DNA of 64,000 bases from Effrenium voratum (GCA_963377175.1 CAUJNA010003324.1:624567-688566), one strand, 5' to 3'; shown: positions 1 through 9,952, counted from the stretch's first letter. Program-made: numbers and translations. The notes: generated by a model from the sequence alone, not told the origin.

Positions 1-145
1 AACCATTTCAAGGTAGCCCTCGGTGCCGTACTGCTTGGGACGAACGGCATCGAGCTCTGAGGCCGAGGTGCCGTCCTCATCGAAGCTCTCAACTGTGGCC
101 ACCCCTCCGCAAACGTAGTGCACGCGGTCACCGACGCTCAGCAGC
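1..145 (-). CDS. Exon with SH3-like repeat unit, runs off the left edge
   Basis: The minus strand reads openly from an AG acceptor near 145-148 to the window edge. The peptide contains LSVGDRVHYVCGG, then ATVESFDEDG, ending in KQYGTEGYLEMV. The GDRV-H-C then FDEDG pattern recurs in the exons at 2072-2197 and 3641-4222, so this looks like one unit of a repeated small beta-barrel of the MIB/HERC2 or SH3-like kind. Third codon positions are mostly G or C. The exon continues outside the window, so its end and the protein C-terminus are unknown. That it is coding is well supported by the recurrence; the domain family name is an inference. Confidence 0.55.
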
Positions 146-411
146 CTCTGGCAGCTGCCTGGGATGGACTTTGAGCGAGGGAGAGAGAAAGAAAAAGCAA
201 AGTTGATGCTGGAAATGCTTCCGGCAATTTTTGCCATCCTTTGACAAGCAAACGGCTCTGTCAGAACACTTTGTTAGCAATGGCACCTGGCAAAGGTACA
301 GGGCTTCATAGCTCGAAGGCGGACGGACCCATGCCCAGGTGTCGCCGGAGGTATTGGAACGCAGCAAGCAAGCAGGCATGACGTGCACATATGTGTTCAG
401 TACATTTTTAC

Positions 412-441
412 ATATACATATATATATATATACATATATAT
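412..441. repeat. TA/CATA dinucleotide-rich microsatellite
   Basis: Short run of TA and CATA units at the left end of a 1.3-kb stretch (148-1465) that otherwise holds only purine repeats and no supportable exon. Confidence 0.8.
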
Positions 442-657
442 TTCTTTATATGTGCATGTGTGTGCATCTTGATACATAATATACACACATAAACAAACAA
501 AACAACGGCGTGAAAGAATACAAAAGCAAACAAACAAACAAAAAACAGTACAACACAAAACACGCAACGCAAAACAAAACAAACCAGAGAGCGCACCATG
601 AAATAAACAAAACAATGCATAAGATCACAATGCAAAGGAAAAACAACACTCCAAAAC

Positions 658-662
658 AAAGC

Positions 663-706
<44 letters not shown>

Positions 707-721
707 AGAAATACATAAACA

Positions 722-773
<52 letters not shown>

Positions 774-842
774 AGGAAGAAAGAAAGAAAGAAAGAAAGA
801 CAGAAAGAAAGCAAGAAAGAAAGCAAGAAAGAAAGCAAATAA
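658..842 (+). repeat. (GAAA)n polypurine microsatellite
   Basis: Nearly uninterrupted GAAA tetranucleotides with a few CAAA and GAAGA interruptions. The long open frames across it (poly-Lys/Glu/Arg on plus, poly-Ser/Phe/Leu on minus) come from the repeat and are not genes. Confidence 0.95.
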
Positions 843-896
843 AGCAAAAAAAGCAAAGAATGCAAAGAAAGCAAAGAAACCAAAAAAGCAAAAAAG

Positions 897-1136
897 GAAG
901 GAAGCAAGCAAGCAAGCAAGGAAGGAAGGAAGGAAGGAAGGAAGGAAGGAAGGAAGGAAGGAAGGAAGGGAGGGAGGGAGGGAGGGAGGAAGGAAGGAAG
1001 GAAGGAAGGAAGGAAGGAAGGGAGGGAGGGAGGAAGGAAGGAAGGAAGGAAGGGAGGGAGGGAGGGAGGGAGGGAGGGAAGGAAGGAAGGAAGGAAGGGA
1101 GGGAGGGAGGAAGGAAGGAAGGAAGGAAGGAAGGAA
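897..1136 (+). repeat. (GGAA)n/(GGGA)n polypurine microsatellite
   Basis: Alternating blocks of GGAA and GGGA tetranucleotides. With the adjoining GAAA tract this makes about 480 nt of strand-asymmetric purine, which could form triplex (H-DNA) structures. Confidence 0.95.
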
Positions 1137-1468
1137 AACACAAAGAAACAAACCAACAAACCAATAAACAAGCAAGCGTGCAAACAAACAAACAAAAGAC
1201 GCACAAACCCTCAGGCAGTCCTGCTTAGCCTCCAATCTGTGAATTACATCCACGTCCATTCAATTTCATCGTCTGATCAATTGTCTCATCCATAAGTCTT
1301 TCTCCGAGCCCAACCTTTTCCATTGTGTCATCTCACATATCCGAGATGCATTCACAATATTTGACCGACTAAAAAAAGCAAAGCCTAAGCTCAATTCAGA
1401 AAACGGTTCCGGGTTTCTGAATAGGCCCATGCGTCCGAAACCAGCCACGCAGCTGTAGTACCAATTAC

Positions 1469-1504
1469 CAGTCGTGCCGTCAGCCCGTCGCACCAACACA
1501 TCGC
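1469..1504 (-). CDS. Possible 36-nt exon of the left-edge gene
   Basis: An acceptor ending TTGCAG, an open stretch reading DVLVRRADGTT, and a GTAATT donor fit a short exon. The frame stays open past the donor (NWYYSCVAGFG), so the true 3' end could differ. A related string (VVRRAD) occurs on minus near 11.2 kb. Short and weakly supported. Confidence 0.22.
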
Positions 1505-2071
1505 CTGCAATGCGCAGGCACATGCAAGAAAGATATGCTCTAGTAGCAGGGCATGGATCATATTTTTTAAAACAGCCTCAGGTGTCTTGAGAAACTATTG
1601 ATGAGATACGGTTGGTTGACTCCCGAAACCACACCGGCAATGAAACCACCACTTCCCCTGCGGGTTGCTGTAAATGAGCTGCCGATCCATCGTCTCCGCG
1701 AGTTTCGACTATCCCCAAAAATAAAAGAACAAGTATGAAAGAAACGAAGTAGGATCAACACGTGGGGATTCCAAAGTGTCCTTTGGGAGCATCCCACTGT
1801 GCCCTCATACGCAGTGTTGCCCACATAGCTTGAACCTTGGTGTTTTTGCGCGTGCGACATTTTTTAATAAAAAGACCACCTTATTCAAACGTATAACATG
1901 CATGAATGATCATCCTACTATACATGATACTGTACTGTATGTGGCACAGCCGTGCACGACAGACAAGCTCGCTGTACATGTCCGAAGATGTTCGATGCTG
2001 TCACCACGGTCAAAAGCACGTGGTGATTGCTGGAGGTCAACGCACATTCATACCCAAATAACCTTCCTCAC

Positions 2072-2197
2072 AGGCCCTGTGTGTGCCAACCGCGCGCCTT
2101 CCTTGTCAAAGCCAATCAGCTCCCCCTCTTGGCCACAGCTGTGTCCCACTCGGTCGCCCAGGCTCAACGTTTTGGCGCACTTGCTCCCGAACCACAC
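2072..2197 (-). CDS. Exon with SH3-like repeat unit
   Basis: A 126-nt open block, 42 codons in phase 0 at both ends, lies between a CTCAG acceptor and a GTGAGG donor. It reads TLSLGDRVGHSCGQEGE, then LIGFDKEG, matching GDRV-H-C...FDEDG in the exons at 1-145 and 3641-4222. It is therefore a further copy of the same unit in the same minus-strand gene. Third positions are G/C rich. Phase does not join directly to the exon at 3641, so at least one exon between them is unidentified. Function unknown beyond the repeat. Confidence 0.55.
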
Positions 2198-2449
2198 CTG
2201 AGATGGCCAGCTTCTAAAGCCTCATGAAGGGCGCTCGAATTAAAAGAATGTCGAAGCTTTGTATACATGCTTAAGTTGTCCCTGAACGCTTACCTGCCTG
2301 CACGCCTGCGTGCCTGCAGGCTTGCATATCTCCGGCCCTTTGCAGGTCTGCTGGCAGCAGTATCAGCGGCGACAGCAGTAGGCCGCGACGGCAGTCAGTT
2401 TCAAGGTTTCGCCCCGAGCTCTGGTGACAGCGAGTGGCAACAGGGGGCA

Positions 2450-2533
2450 GGTGGCTGTAGGTGGCTGTAGGTGGCTGTAGGCGGCTGTAGGCGGCTGTAG
2501 GTGCAGGTGGCTGTAGGTGGCTGCAGGTGGCTG
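2450..2533 (+). repeat. 10-bp tandem repeat, GTGGCTGTAG
   Basis: About eight copies of GTGGCTGTAG with C/T variants (CGGCTGTAG, TGGCTGCAG). Confidence 0.85.
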
Positions 2534-2597
2534 ATCTCTCTCGCTGTGGTCCCGTGTGAATCTTCGCGCACTGCGCGCGACCGTCTGCAGGGATCAG

Positions 2598-3130
2598 GCT
2601 GCAAAGTCACAGCTTACAAAAGTAGTGCACGAAGTACGCCCCCGCAGCTCCGGCTGCAAAGTCGTAACTTTTAAGTACAAATGTAGTACGCGAAGTACGT
2701 CCCCACAGCTCCGGCTGCAATGTCGCAACTCTTAAGTACAAGAGTAGTACGCGAAGTATGTCCCTGACGCTCCGGCTGCAAAGTCGTAACTTTTAAGTGC
2801 CAAAGTAGCACGCGAAGTACGTCCCCGCAGCTCCGGCTGCAAAGTCGTAACTTTTAAGTACAAAGTAGTACGCGAAATACGTCCCCGCAGCTACAGCTGC
2901 AGAGTCGGAACTTTTAAGTACAAAAGTAGCACGCGAAGCACGTTCCCGCAGCTCCAGCTGCAAAGTCGCAACTTTCAAGTCCACAAAAGTAGTACGCTTG
3001 GCGCGCTCCCGCAGCTCCAGCTGCAAAGTCGCAACTTTCAAGTTCACAAAAGTAGTACGCTTGGCGCGCTCCCGCAGCTTCGGCTAAAAAGTCATTTTCA
3101 AGTTCACAAGTGGTACGCGAAGTACATTGC
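2598..3130. repeat. Minisatellite, about 60-bp unit, nine copies
   Basis: Each copy holds GGCTGCAAAGTCGTAACTTT, then AAGTACAAAAGTAGTACGCG, then a CCCGCAGCTCC link. Copies drift in two groups: the 5' ones end GCGAAGTACGTCCCC and later ones end GCTTGGCGCGCTCCC. An apparent minus ORF here (repeated VATLQLELRER) is made by the repeat. It lies between SH3-like exons, so it is probably intronic. Confidence 0.92.
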
Positions 3131-3342
3131 GCATGGCAACTTGCTGAGAGCGGTGCCTTCCAGCTGCAGTCTGAAACAAGAACACACGTCAGCTGCGAGT
3201 GCTAAGCAACACGCAGCGCTCGCATTGCATGCAGCAGTCGCAAGAATGGCAGCAGTAAAGAAAGTTGCGGCGCTCATGCTAGCAGTGGCCATGATGCCGT
3301 GGGGTTGTGAGGACTTGGCGATGACTGCCCTTACCGCTTTTA

Positions 3343-3462
3343 GACCAACCAACCAACCAACCAACCAGCCAGCCAGCCAGCCAGCCAACCAACCAACCAA
3401 CCAACCAACCAACCAGCCAGCCAGCCAGCCAAACAGCCAGCCAGCCAGCCAACCAACCAGCC
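3343..3462 (+). repeat. (CCAA)n/(CCAG)n microsatellite
   Basis: Alternating CCAA and CCAG blocks. The plus frame (NQPTNQPASQ) and minus frame (GWLAGWLVGW) are repeat artefacts. Confidence 0.95.
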
Positions 3463-3640
3463 CAGCGAGCAGGCTGTCAGCCAGCGTGCAAGGCCGAAGT
3501 CTGACCGGCAAGTATGAAAGGACTAGTTTCTGTGGATGTCTCAAAGACTGCGCACGGAAAAATCTGCCTGTATGTAGCATGGCCACTTCGCTGTTGGTTA
3601 GCCTCGGGTCAACGTTGCGCTATCCCTAGCCTGGGATGGC

Positions 3641-3732
3641 CTAGGCGCAGTGATGGTGTTGTCGGTTTTCACCACCCGCAGGTCCCCATCCTCGTCGATG
3701 CTCATCACGGTGCCCACGCTGCCGCCTGGGAA
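3641..3732 (-). CDS. Exon, second half of an SH3-like unit
   Basis: The 92-nt block follows a CCCTCAG acceptor and ends at a GC donor (CCTAG then GCCATC). It starts in phase 0 and ends with two bases over. It reads FPGGSVGTVMSIDEDG, then DLRVVKTD. The G-GTV-S-DEDGD pattern is typical of MIB/HERC2-type or SH3-like barrels. Joined in phase to the exon at 4165-4222 it completes a GDRV...C...DEDG unit like those at 1-145 and 2072-2197. Confidence 0.55.
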
Positions 3733-4164
3733 CTGAGGGCATCCCCACATCCCCAATCACATCCTGTCTTGGGCAGAGTGGGTTGACTGGTTCTTGAAAC
3801 GGGGGTAGGCCTCAGCCCAAGGATGCATTTTGGGCAGATGGTGATCACCCAACTTTAGCATGACAATCGAGAGATCCCTTGTTTTATAAGGATTTGGTCG
3901 TGATGGCTATGCGAAAATTGTCCTTGATGAATATTCGCCAGTACAGACCTCGAAGTGCTGTTCATTGTAACCCACCAAATAGAACGGGAACACTGTATGT
4001 AGCTGCACAGTGGCTTTTGATTTCTAAAACTGCGTCCCTTTTAGATTTGTCTGCAGCGAGCCAAGGTCAGGAAGAAGGAACAGGACGGGAATGGAAAACT
4101 AGGCAAATCATTCATGAGAATCACTTTTTCAAGCGTGTCACATTTGCGAGGGATTGAGGCTCAC

Positions 4165-4222
4165 GCAAGTGTGCTGCACACGGTCACCGACTTTAAAGAC
4201 CGTGAAGTCGTGCACAACCGAC
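4165..4222 (-). CDS. Exon, first half of an SH3-like unit
   Basis: Begins with G after a CGCCAG acceptor and ends at a GTGAGC donor in phase 0, which matches the phase-0 start at 3732. It reads HDFTVFKVGDRVQHTC. The 432-bp intron between them is GT-AG. The frame is also open upstream of the chosen acceptor, so a longer exon is possible. Earlier exons of this gene were not identified. Confidence 0.5.
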
Positions 4223-4989
4223 CTGGCGAGAACCACGCGGGCACCTCAAAAAACAGTTCCTGAAAAAAAGGATTGGACCGGGCCCTGACAGCCGTAAAAA
4301 ACTCGGCATCTGCGTCCCAAACCGTCCCACTGCCCCCTGCCTGCTTTAAAGCTTGCGAGAAACCCACAGTGCACCAAATTGCGTCCACCGCCCAAAAAAA
4401 CGCTCGCTTGTCCCTTTCGACACGGCATCCAATGATCACGCAAGGGAACACCCGCTCAACTCGATCCACCTGGAAACAAATGATTACTCCCACAGCCCAA
4501 GGAAGACCCGCTCGACCCGATCCATCATTATGTCCACCGCGCAGGCAACAAGTGTGAACAAGAGCATCCATACGCAAAGCCTCGAGCTTTCAGAGATGTT
4601 CTCATGGCAACAAAGTGCCCAACCATGGGACCACCACTGGCCAACGGGCCAAGCCCAGCTGCCCAAAAGGAAATCGATCCTGTGGTCGCTTCAAACCCCT
4701 ACACTTCAAGCAAACAGGGGCTTTTTGTCGGGATAGATCTCAAGTGGAACAGATTGTCAACTTGCCGTGATCCAAATACAGCACAACCCATGACCCTACC
4801 ATCCCCATTGCTTCCTTCAAGCTAGCCGCACGGACAGCTCTTCTGGACTACATCATGCGCAACGCACTTGAAGAAAGCAAGGCGGGTTGGAGGGTCCTAA
4901 GATAAGTTAGGTCGCGGGCCCATTGAGAATCGTTTGACAAAGACACTGTGCTGCGAGAAGCGCAACCTTCCGCTTTCCCTGTCACTCAG

Positions 4990-5085
4990 GCGCCTCGCCT
5001 AAGGCTCTCGGGCCGCTTATTCTGGGTCAACCTCTCCAGCGGCTGAAGCAAGGCATCCGCAACCTGCGCGTCTGGAAGTCCAAAG
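4990..5085 (+). CDS. Exon, possible EML-type WD40 protein
   Basis: A 96-nt open block follows a CACTCAG acceptor and reads LGPLILGQPLQRLKQ, then GIRNLRVWKSK. The GIRNLRVW segment resembles the GVKHIKFW strand of echinoderm microtubule-associated protein-like (EML) propellers, and the next open block carries the expected following blade. The possible donor is GA (AAAG then GACAAC), or the frame may run on to 5145. About 100 bases upstream (4822-4895), plus-strand LAARTALLDYIMRNALEESK may be another exon. The EML match is from memory of the family. Confidence 0.35.
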
Positions 5086-5189
5086 GACAACACTATTTTG
5101 ACGCACAAAGTCCCAATTGGCTCATGTTGGCTGCGCGTCAGATTTAACAGTTTCATACAGTTTCATACAGTTTCTCAAGCTGGTGTCCT

Positions 5190-5610
5190 TCAAACAAAGT
5201 CTCCACTGAAATCAAAACAGCCATTGACTTGGACTGTCTTGAGCTGCCTCTATGTTCGAGATGATGTCGTGCTTAGTGGTGCTACTGGTGGTTTGTCCTG
5301 GTTTCTTGACGTGGCTCGAAATGTGCATCGCCAAGGGAAAATGGTTGAGCGGCAGTTTTCGCATGAAGGTAATGTAAAAGTCAGGGGTATCGCCAAACAA
5401 GTGATGTTCTGGGTGCAGCAATCTGCCAATTTTATTTGGATAGATGGCCGTTACACGATCCGCATCTCATTTCTTGGTGGGCAAGGCACACAAGGCCATC
5501 ATGTCATTTGTGTGAAGCTTCAGCACACCTGGCAATCGCGCTCACTAGTCAATGCAACTGACGGCTCAACATGGCGCAACTCTGGTGTCCACAGCGACCA
5601 CACATCCTAG
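5190..5610 (+). pseudogene. EML-like WD40 blade, probably eroded
   Basis: The plus frame is open to a TAG at 5610. It contains TWTVLSCLYVRDDVVLSGAT, then GGLSWF, followed by SHEGNV. EML blades have the order L-C, D-V-x-(S/T)-G-A-x-G-G, W, then AHEG. After that the match decays, and the expected second SGG...DGR...W is replaced by FIWIDGR. Either an intron or a frameshift lies inside, or the gene is a relic. Confidence 0.3.
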
Positions 5611-6574
5611 AGAGTTCGAGTAAGCTGCACCGACCAAATCCACGGCTTCCTATTTGAATATGGGACTATGGTCTCAAGAGTCAAGAGTCTCCTTTGCGGA
5701 TGCTTCCGAGGACCAAAGATATCCTTGCAACCGAAGTTGCCCATCCCTTTTTGGAAGGAGATGTCCAATGTGATTTGCACGCTTGCGCATGATAAACCAA
5801 CGGATCAGCGTGCATGGCCTGCTTTGTGTTGCGCGTCTGCCTTCCAGAAACACCTCAGCAAGTGGACAACGCCTAACCGTCCGTCAATCCAAGATGGTCC
5901 AAGGAACCAAATTCACCACCCAAGCGACCTAATCTCATCTCAAACAAGCCATCAAGAGCCACTTGCCAACAAGACACTCAAGCTGCTGAAACGCACGGGA
6001 ACAGTGCTGGATTCATGTTCATGGCAGTGTTTAATGTCTGCTATTTTAGTCATTTGGTGTAGATTTAGGGGGCTTTGTGCCTTGCAATGACATGTTGTCT
6101 TTCGCCCAGCCACCAGCTTAAGCTCCAGGAAAAGAGACACTGGTTTATTCAGATTGGCATGGCATATGAACCCAGACAAACTATGAGGCTGCAGGGTCAT
6201 GTTGCCTTGAGCTTTCCGCATGACAGCAGTCAACCCCCTTTGTCGCAGCTGGCTAGCTAGAATCCAGCTGCGTCTGATGTCCCCGACTGCATCAGCCTTG
6301 ACTTGTCCATGAGCAGCAGACCACCCATGAGAGCACTTTTTGCCTGGAAAAGAGCAGCTTCTGAAGAGGCATTGCCTCTTGAAAGGAGCAGCGCTTTGAA
6401 GATCTCGGAGTGTATAGGCATCCTTTTGAAACCAAAAGGAAAACTGTCGCGTTGCGACACATATACTGTATCCTGTGTTTACGCTCACCATAAGCCACCA
6501 GCTATCGCCAGGAAGCAACAAGAATTGCCCCGTACTTTTTGCCAGGAGGCTTCCCTGTCCTCCAATGTCCCCAC

Positions 6575-6662
6575 CCAATGCTCGGTTTTCGAGGCGCGAA
6601 GACCCGTGAGCAGGGTGCCACGTGCTTTGGAGCCAAGGCTGGAAGAGGACCCGCGCCAAAGC
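6575..6662 (-). CDS. Membrane-protein gene, downstream exon
   Basis: 88 nt between a GCCAG acceptor (exon starts with G) and a GTGGGG donor, in phase with the exon at 6721-6922. It reads LWRGSSSSLGSKARG, then LLTGLRASKTEHW. Third positions are G/C rich. It would be the cytosolic or lumenal stretch after two hydrophobic segments. Family not recognised. Confidence 0.4.
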
Positions 6663-6720
6663 CTGGCAGCCATCGTCGAATCGTGTGCCCCCCCTTCCCC
6701 CCCGCAACATCAACGCACGC

Positions 6721-6922
6721 CTTTTCAGCACCATCAGGATCACCAGCGCCAGGGGCATGATTACGGCCATTCCTTGCAGATTTGTTTTTTCCCAACCAAG
6801 GGGATCGACCGCAAATAAAAAGGTTCCCAACAAGCCGAAGCCCAGCACAGTCTCAATCACTTCACTTTCAAGCCTAAGCGTCGTCGCTGCTGCAGCACAC
6901 CGGGCAAGACCGCCACGTTTGC
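6721..6922 (-). CDS. Membrane-protein exon with two hydrophobic segments
   Basis: 202 nt, starting with GC after a TGCAG acceptor and ending at a GC donor (AAAAG then GCGTGC). It carries a basic, alanine-rich stretch, the segment VLGFGLLGTFLFAVDPLGW, then GMAVIMPLALVILMVLK, two plausible membrane helices with a short charged loop (EKTNLQ). Its phase agrees with the exons at 7198-7248 and 6575-6662, giving a consistent three-exon chain. No family is recognised; a channel or transporter fragment is possible but unsupported. Confidence 0.5.
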
Positions 6923-7197
6923 CTGCATGGAGACAGATTGCGAACCTTCAAGAGCTGTCAATTTGAGCCTTGTTCTTCCCCGTTTCAAGAGGGTGGAAGC
7001 TGGCATGGCCAGCTGCTTGAAAGCTTGATGAACAACAACGCGGCACAGTCCAAGGCACAGGGTTCAGCAGCGCCATCTTCAACCTGAGCAGCAAAGATGC
7101 ATGGGCCGGGAATCTGGTGCTTCCAACAGCTCCCGTTGGGCAACATGCCACTCCCTCCACAAAATAGAAGCACGCCAAAGTCATGTTCGCATCTTGC

Positions 7198-7248
7198 CTG
7201 TCTCGAAAGCCCGCAGCGCTGGGGCCACCAACAGATTCCAAAGGGAAC
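7198..7248 (-). CDS. Membrane-protein gene, upstream exon
   Basis: 51 nt from an AGCAG acceptor to a GC donor (ACAG then GCAAG). It reads SLWNLLVAPALRAFET, an amphipathic or hydrophobic helix. The 275-bp intron to 6922 is GC-AG and phases agree. Its starting phase is also compatible with the last PARP exon at 7778, but the expected PARP sequence does not follow, so a link is not claimed. Confidence 0.42.
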
Positions 7249-7777
7249 CTGCTAGAATGAGTTGGTTGAACATATTCCACACGCACTTCCCCCCTCACCC
7301 GAAGCGTCCACAGACGTCAAGTCACGACCTGCTCCCCTCCCACAATCCTTTTGCCCAGGTGCAAGCGGCAGAAATAGCTCAAAGCGAAGTACAAACGAGG
7401 TTTGAGCCGAAGCTGGCCAAGCGGAGCTGGCTGAACGACAACAAGCGAGCTCGGTGCGAGTGCGATTTCTCTCCTAGGACAATAAGCCAAGTTCTTGCAC
7501 AGCTGTGTGCGGGAATCTGAGGTCTCTCTGCACTGTCCTTCCAAAGTCCAATCAGGTCACAAATCTTGTGGCACATCCCCAGCCAAGACTCTGCCAGCAA
7601 TCGGGCAAGCCACCCTTTTTTTGGCATTGCACCATTAGCCTGCCTTGGGACCAAGCAAAGAAACATGTTGTACTTGTTGGACCCTGGTTGGACGCTCCTC
7701 AGTCTACTGGTCCCAACAATCCCATGCTAACGACTCGACTCCATCAAGTTTACCGACGTCAAGTTCATCCAAGGGAC

Positions 7778-7859
7778 GGTAGGGCTTTCCTAGCGTCGCG
7801 ACACGGTCGCCGAAGACAGAGTGGTACGGGCCATCGAAAACAGAGCCCCGAAGCCCGTC
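7778..7859 (-). CDS. PARP catalytic domain, exon 5 (GDR loop)
   Basis: 82 nt beginning GAC after a CCCAG acceptor. It reads VFDGPYHSVFGDRVATLGKP. PARP catalytic domains carry a conserved (Y/H)-x-S-V-x-GDR segment before the last strands, and this copy fits well. It ends TACC before a GT donor. In the family the next residues should be R-E-(I/F)-V followed by the strand holding the third catalytic position (Glu in PARP1). No convincing exon with that strand was found down to 4.3 kb, so the 3' end is unresolved or missing. Confidence 0.72.
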
Positions 7860-8185
7860 CTGGGCACAAGCACTGGTGTTGGGAAACCCTGGAGAAAAGA
7901 AGCGCCAGCATCGCCGGCCACCCAACATGTAAGCACAAGAGGGGCAACCACAAGTCAGCTTCGCAAAACCTACATTCCAACATAAAAACCCGGTCATACC
8001 CGGTCATACCCGGTCATACCCCCAGGATTCAAAAGGATAGTACTTCAAAGGTCTGGAGAAATTCAGGAGCAATGTTTAGCAAATCTCACTGGGCTGTTCC
8101 TCTGACTCTCTGTCCCGGAAGCCCCAAAGCTCCACGAATGCGTCTTTGCTGCGACACATGGTGAGTCACACCTCAGCCAAGGTGC

Positions 8186-8275
8186 CACGTCGATATCATT
8201 GTTGGTCACCACCTTGGTGCGGCCACCCACCACTCGGCAAACCAGTACTGCGAAAAGGCCCTCGTGGTCACCATC
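8186..8275 (-). CDS. PARP catalytic domain, exon 4
   Basis: 90 nt, phase 0 at both ends, starting GAT after a CTGAG acceptor and ending at a GC donor (GACGTG then GCACC). It reads GLFAVLVCRVVGGRTKVVT, then NNDID. This matches the (Y/F)AMLLCRVxxG strand of protist PARPs. With exon 5 it gives a continuous domain. A GT donor 14 nt downstream is possible but would break the frame. Confidence 0.72.
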
Positions 8276-8650
8276 CTCAGCAAGGCGTCACCAATACGAC
8301 TGGGCATCGACAAACAGTGAGGTGAGAAGGTACTCACTACTCACTTCTTTCAGTTCAGGGCTGGCTGTACTTGACGTTGTGTTGAACAGTCTGCACATCT
8401 GTTCGCAGCGATGGATCTGGTGAAGCAAACTGGGTCTGTGACAGTTTGAAAGACTCGCTGAGTGTCCAATCTCTGAGCTGGAGATTCACTACAATTGCCA
8501 TGCTGGAAAGTACTAGACCCTGGTTGCAGTGCTTACCCTCCCTCACTCACTCCTTCAAGCTGACAGAGATCCTCTCCTCCTCTTGAAATACAGTCGATTC
8601 TTGAAGGGGTCAATTGGCAAATACTCTGGTTTTTTGTCATGGCGAGTTGC

Positions 8651-8677
8651 TGGCATTGGCCGCGCGTACTCATCGGC
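8651..8677 (-). CDS. PARP catalytic domain, 27-nt micro-exon
   Basis: Begins GCC after a CGCCAG acceptor and completes ADEYARP, the continuation of ITK in exon 2 (family motif TKADEYA). A GC donor after CCAATGCCA gives nine codons in phase 0, which fits exon 4. The 3' boundary is chosen for phase; a longer exon using another donor cannot be excluded. The start boundary is much surer than the end. Confidence 0.6.
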
Positions 8678-8949
8678 CTGGCGAAGCGAGACTAAATGAT
8701 AATGAGAGGAATGAGAGGAAATTGTCACAATGCGCCGCTCAAAGCCAAGTTCGGAGATCGTGCCGCCGCGTGAGCCCTGCCCCCGCTGTCTTCGCATGTC
8801 ACAAGACGGCTCTGTAGCTATCATCCCGGCCTGTAACGGTCCAAGCAACCACTTGCCAGCTCTCCGACCCTCTCATTTCAGCTTGTCCCTGATTTCTGGG
8901 TGCTTCACAAAGTCAAAGTTCTGGCAAGTTCCAGAAGTTTTGACCGTGC

Positions 8950-9032
8950 CTTAGTGATGCGCTCCGCAAAGTAGAAGCCGAAGCCGTACAAAGGTGTGCC
9001 TTTCGAAGCCCCGGCATCCTTCCAGGTGGCGC
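8950..9032 (-). CDS. PARP catalytic domain, exon 2 (LYG-YFAE)
   Basis: 83 nt after a CGGCAG acceptor, ending at a GC donor (ACTAAG then GCACGG). It reads TWKDAGASKGTPLYGFGFYF, then AERITK. In PARPs this G-LYG-G-YFA segment lines the NAD pocket, with the Tyr as second member of the H-Y-E triad. The first codon is split with the exon at 10441. Third positions are strongly G/C. Intron 8678-8949 (272 bp) is GC-AG. Confidence 0.8.
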
Positions 9033-9255
9033 CTGCCGGACCCGGAGCTGAGATCCGAACAACTCTCCTTTTGGCGTCACGTGCCCAAGTAAAGGCTCAA
9101 AACTTGGCTGGGCATTCGAGTAGAATCCGGCCAGCTGTGAGGCTGGCACTGCAGGTTCTGACAAGCAACTTTGCGAATTGCAAGGGCTTCAATCAACACA
9201 GTAGCTTTGGAGCTGCATGTACGAGTAACGTGAACAGCAGCGGCAAAGAAAACTG

Positions 9256-9292
9256 ACTCATCATCATCATCATTGTCGTCGTCATCGCCATT

Positions 9293-9324
<32 letters not shown>

Positions 9325-9395
9325 TGATCATCATCGATCATCATCATCATCATCATCATCCTCGTCATCATCAACCTCCTCATCATCATCATCAG

Positions 9396-9428
<33 letters not shown>

Positions 9429-9436
9429 TGATCAGT

Positions 9437-9516
<80 letters not shown>

Positions 9517-9818
9517 CGTCATCATCAACCTCCTCATCATCATCAGCATCATCATCATCAGTGATCATTATCATCATCATCGTCATGATGATCATCCTCA
9601 TCATCCTCGTCATCATCAACCTCCTCCTCCTCCTCATCATCATCATCATATCATGGTCGTCATCATCATCATCATCATCATCCTCCTCGTCATCATCAAC
9701 CTCCTCATCATCATCATCAGCATAATCCTCATCATCCTCGTCATCATCAACCTCCTCATGATCATCAGCATCATCATCTTCATTGATCATTATCATCATC
9801 ATCATCATCATGATGATG

Positions 9819-9853
<35 letters not shown>

Positions 9854-9911
9854 CGTCATCATCAACCTCCTCCTCCTCATCATCATCATCATCATGGTCG
9901 TCGTCATCATG

Positions 9912-9952
<41 letters not shown>

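Noticed and set aside
408..1259. Long Leu/Pro/Ser/Phe minus frames and Lys/Glu plus frames
   Set aside because: Produced by GAAA/GGAA repeats; all frames of the repeat are open and none has normal composition.
5952..6860. 302-codon minus frame taken as one gene
   Set aside because: Only its 5' part matches the 6721-6922 exon. The rest is intron and out-of-phase sequence, and the exon starts upstream of its ATG.
7505..8164. 219-codon plus frame
   Set aside because: Antisense to PARP exon 5 and its introns; the minus reading has domain motifs and splice phase, the plus one has neither.
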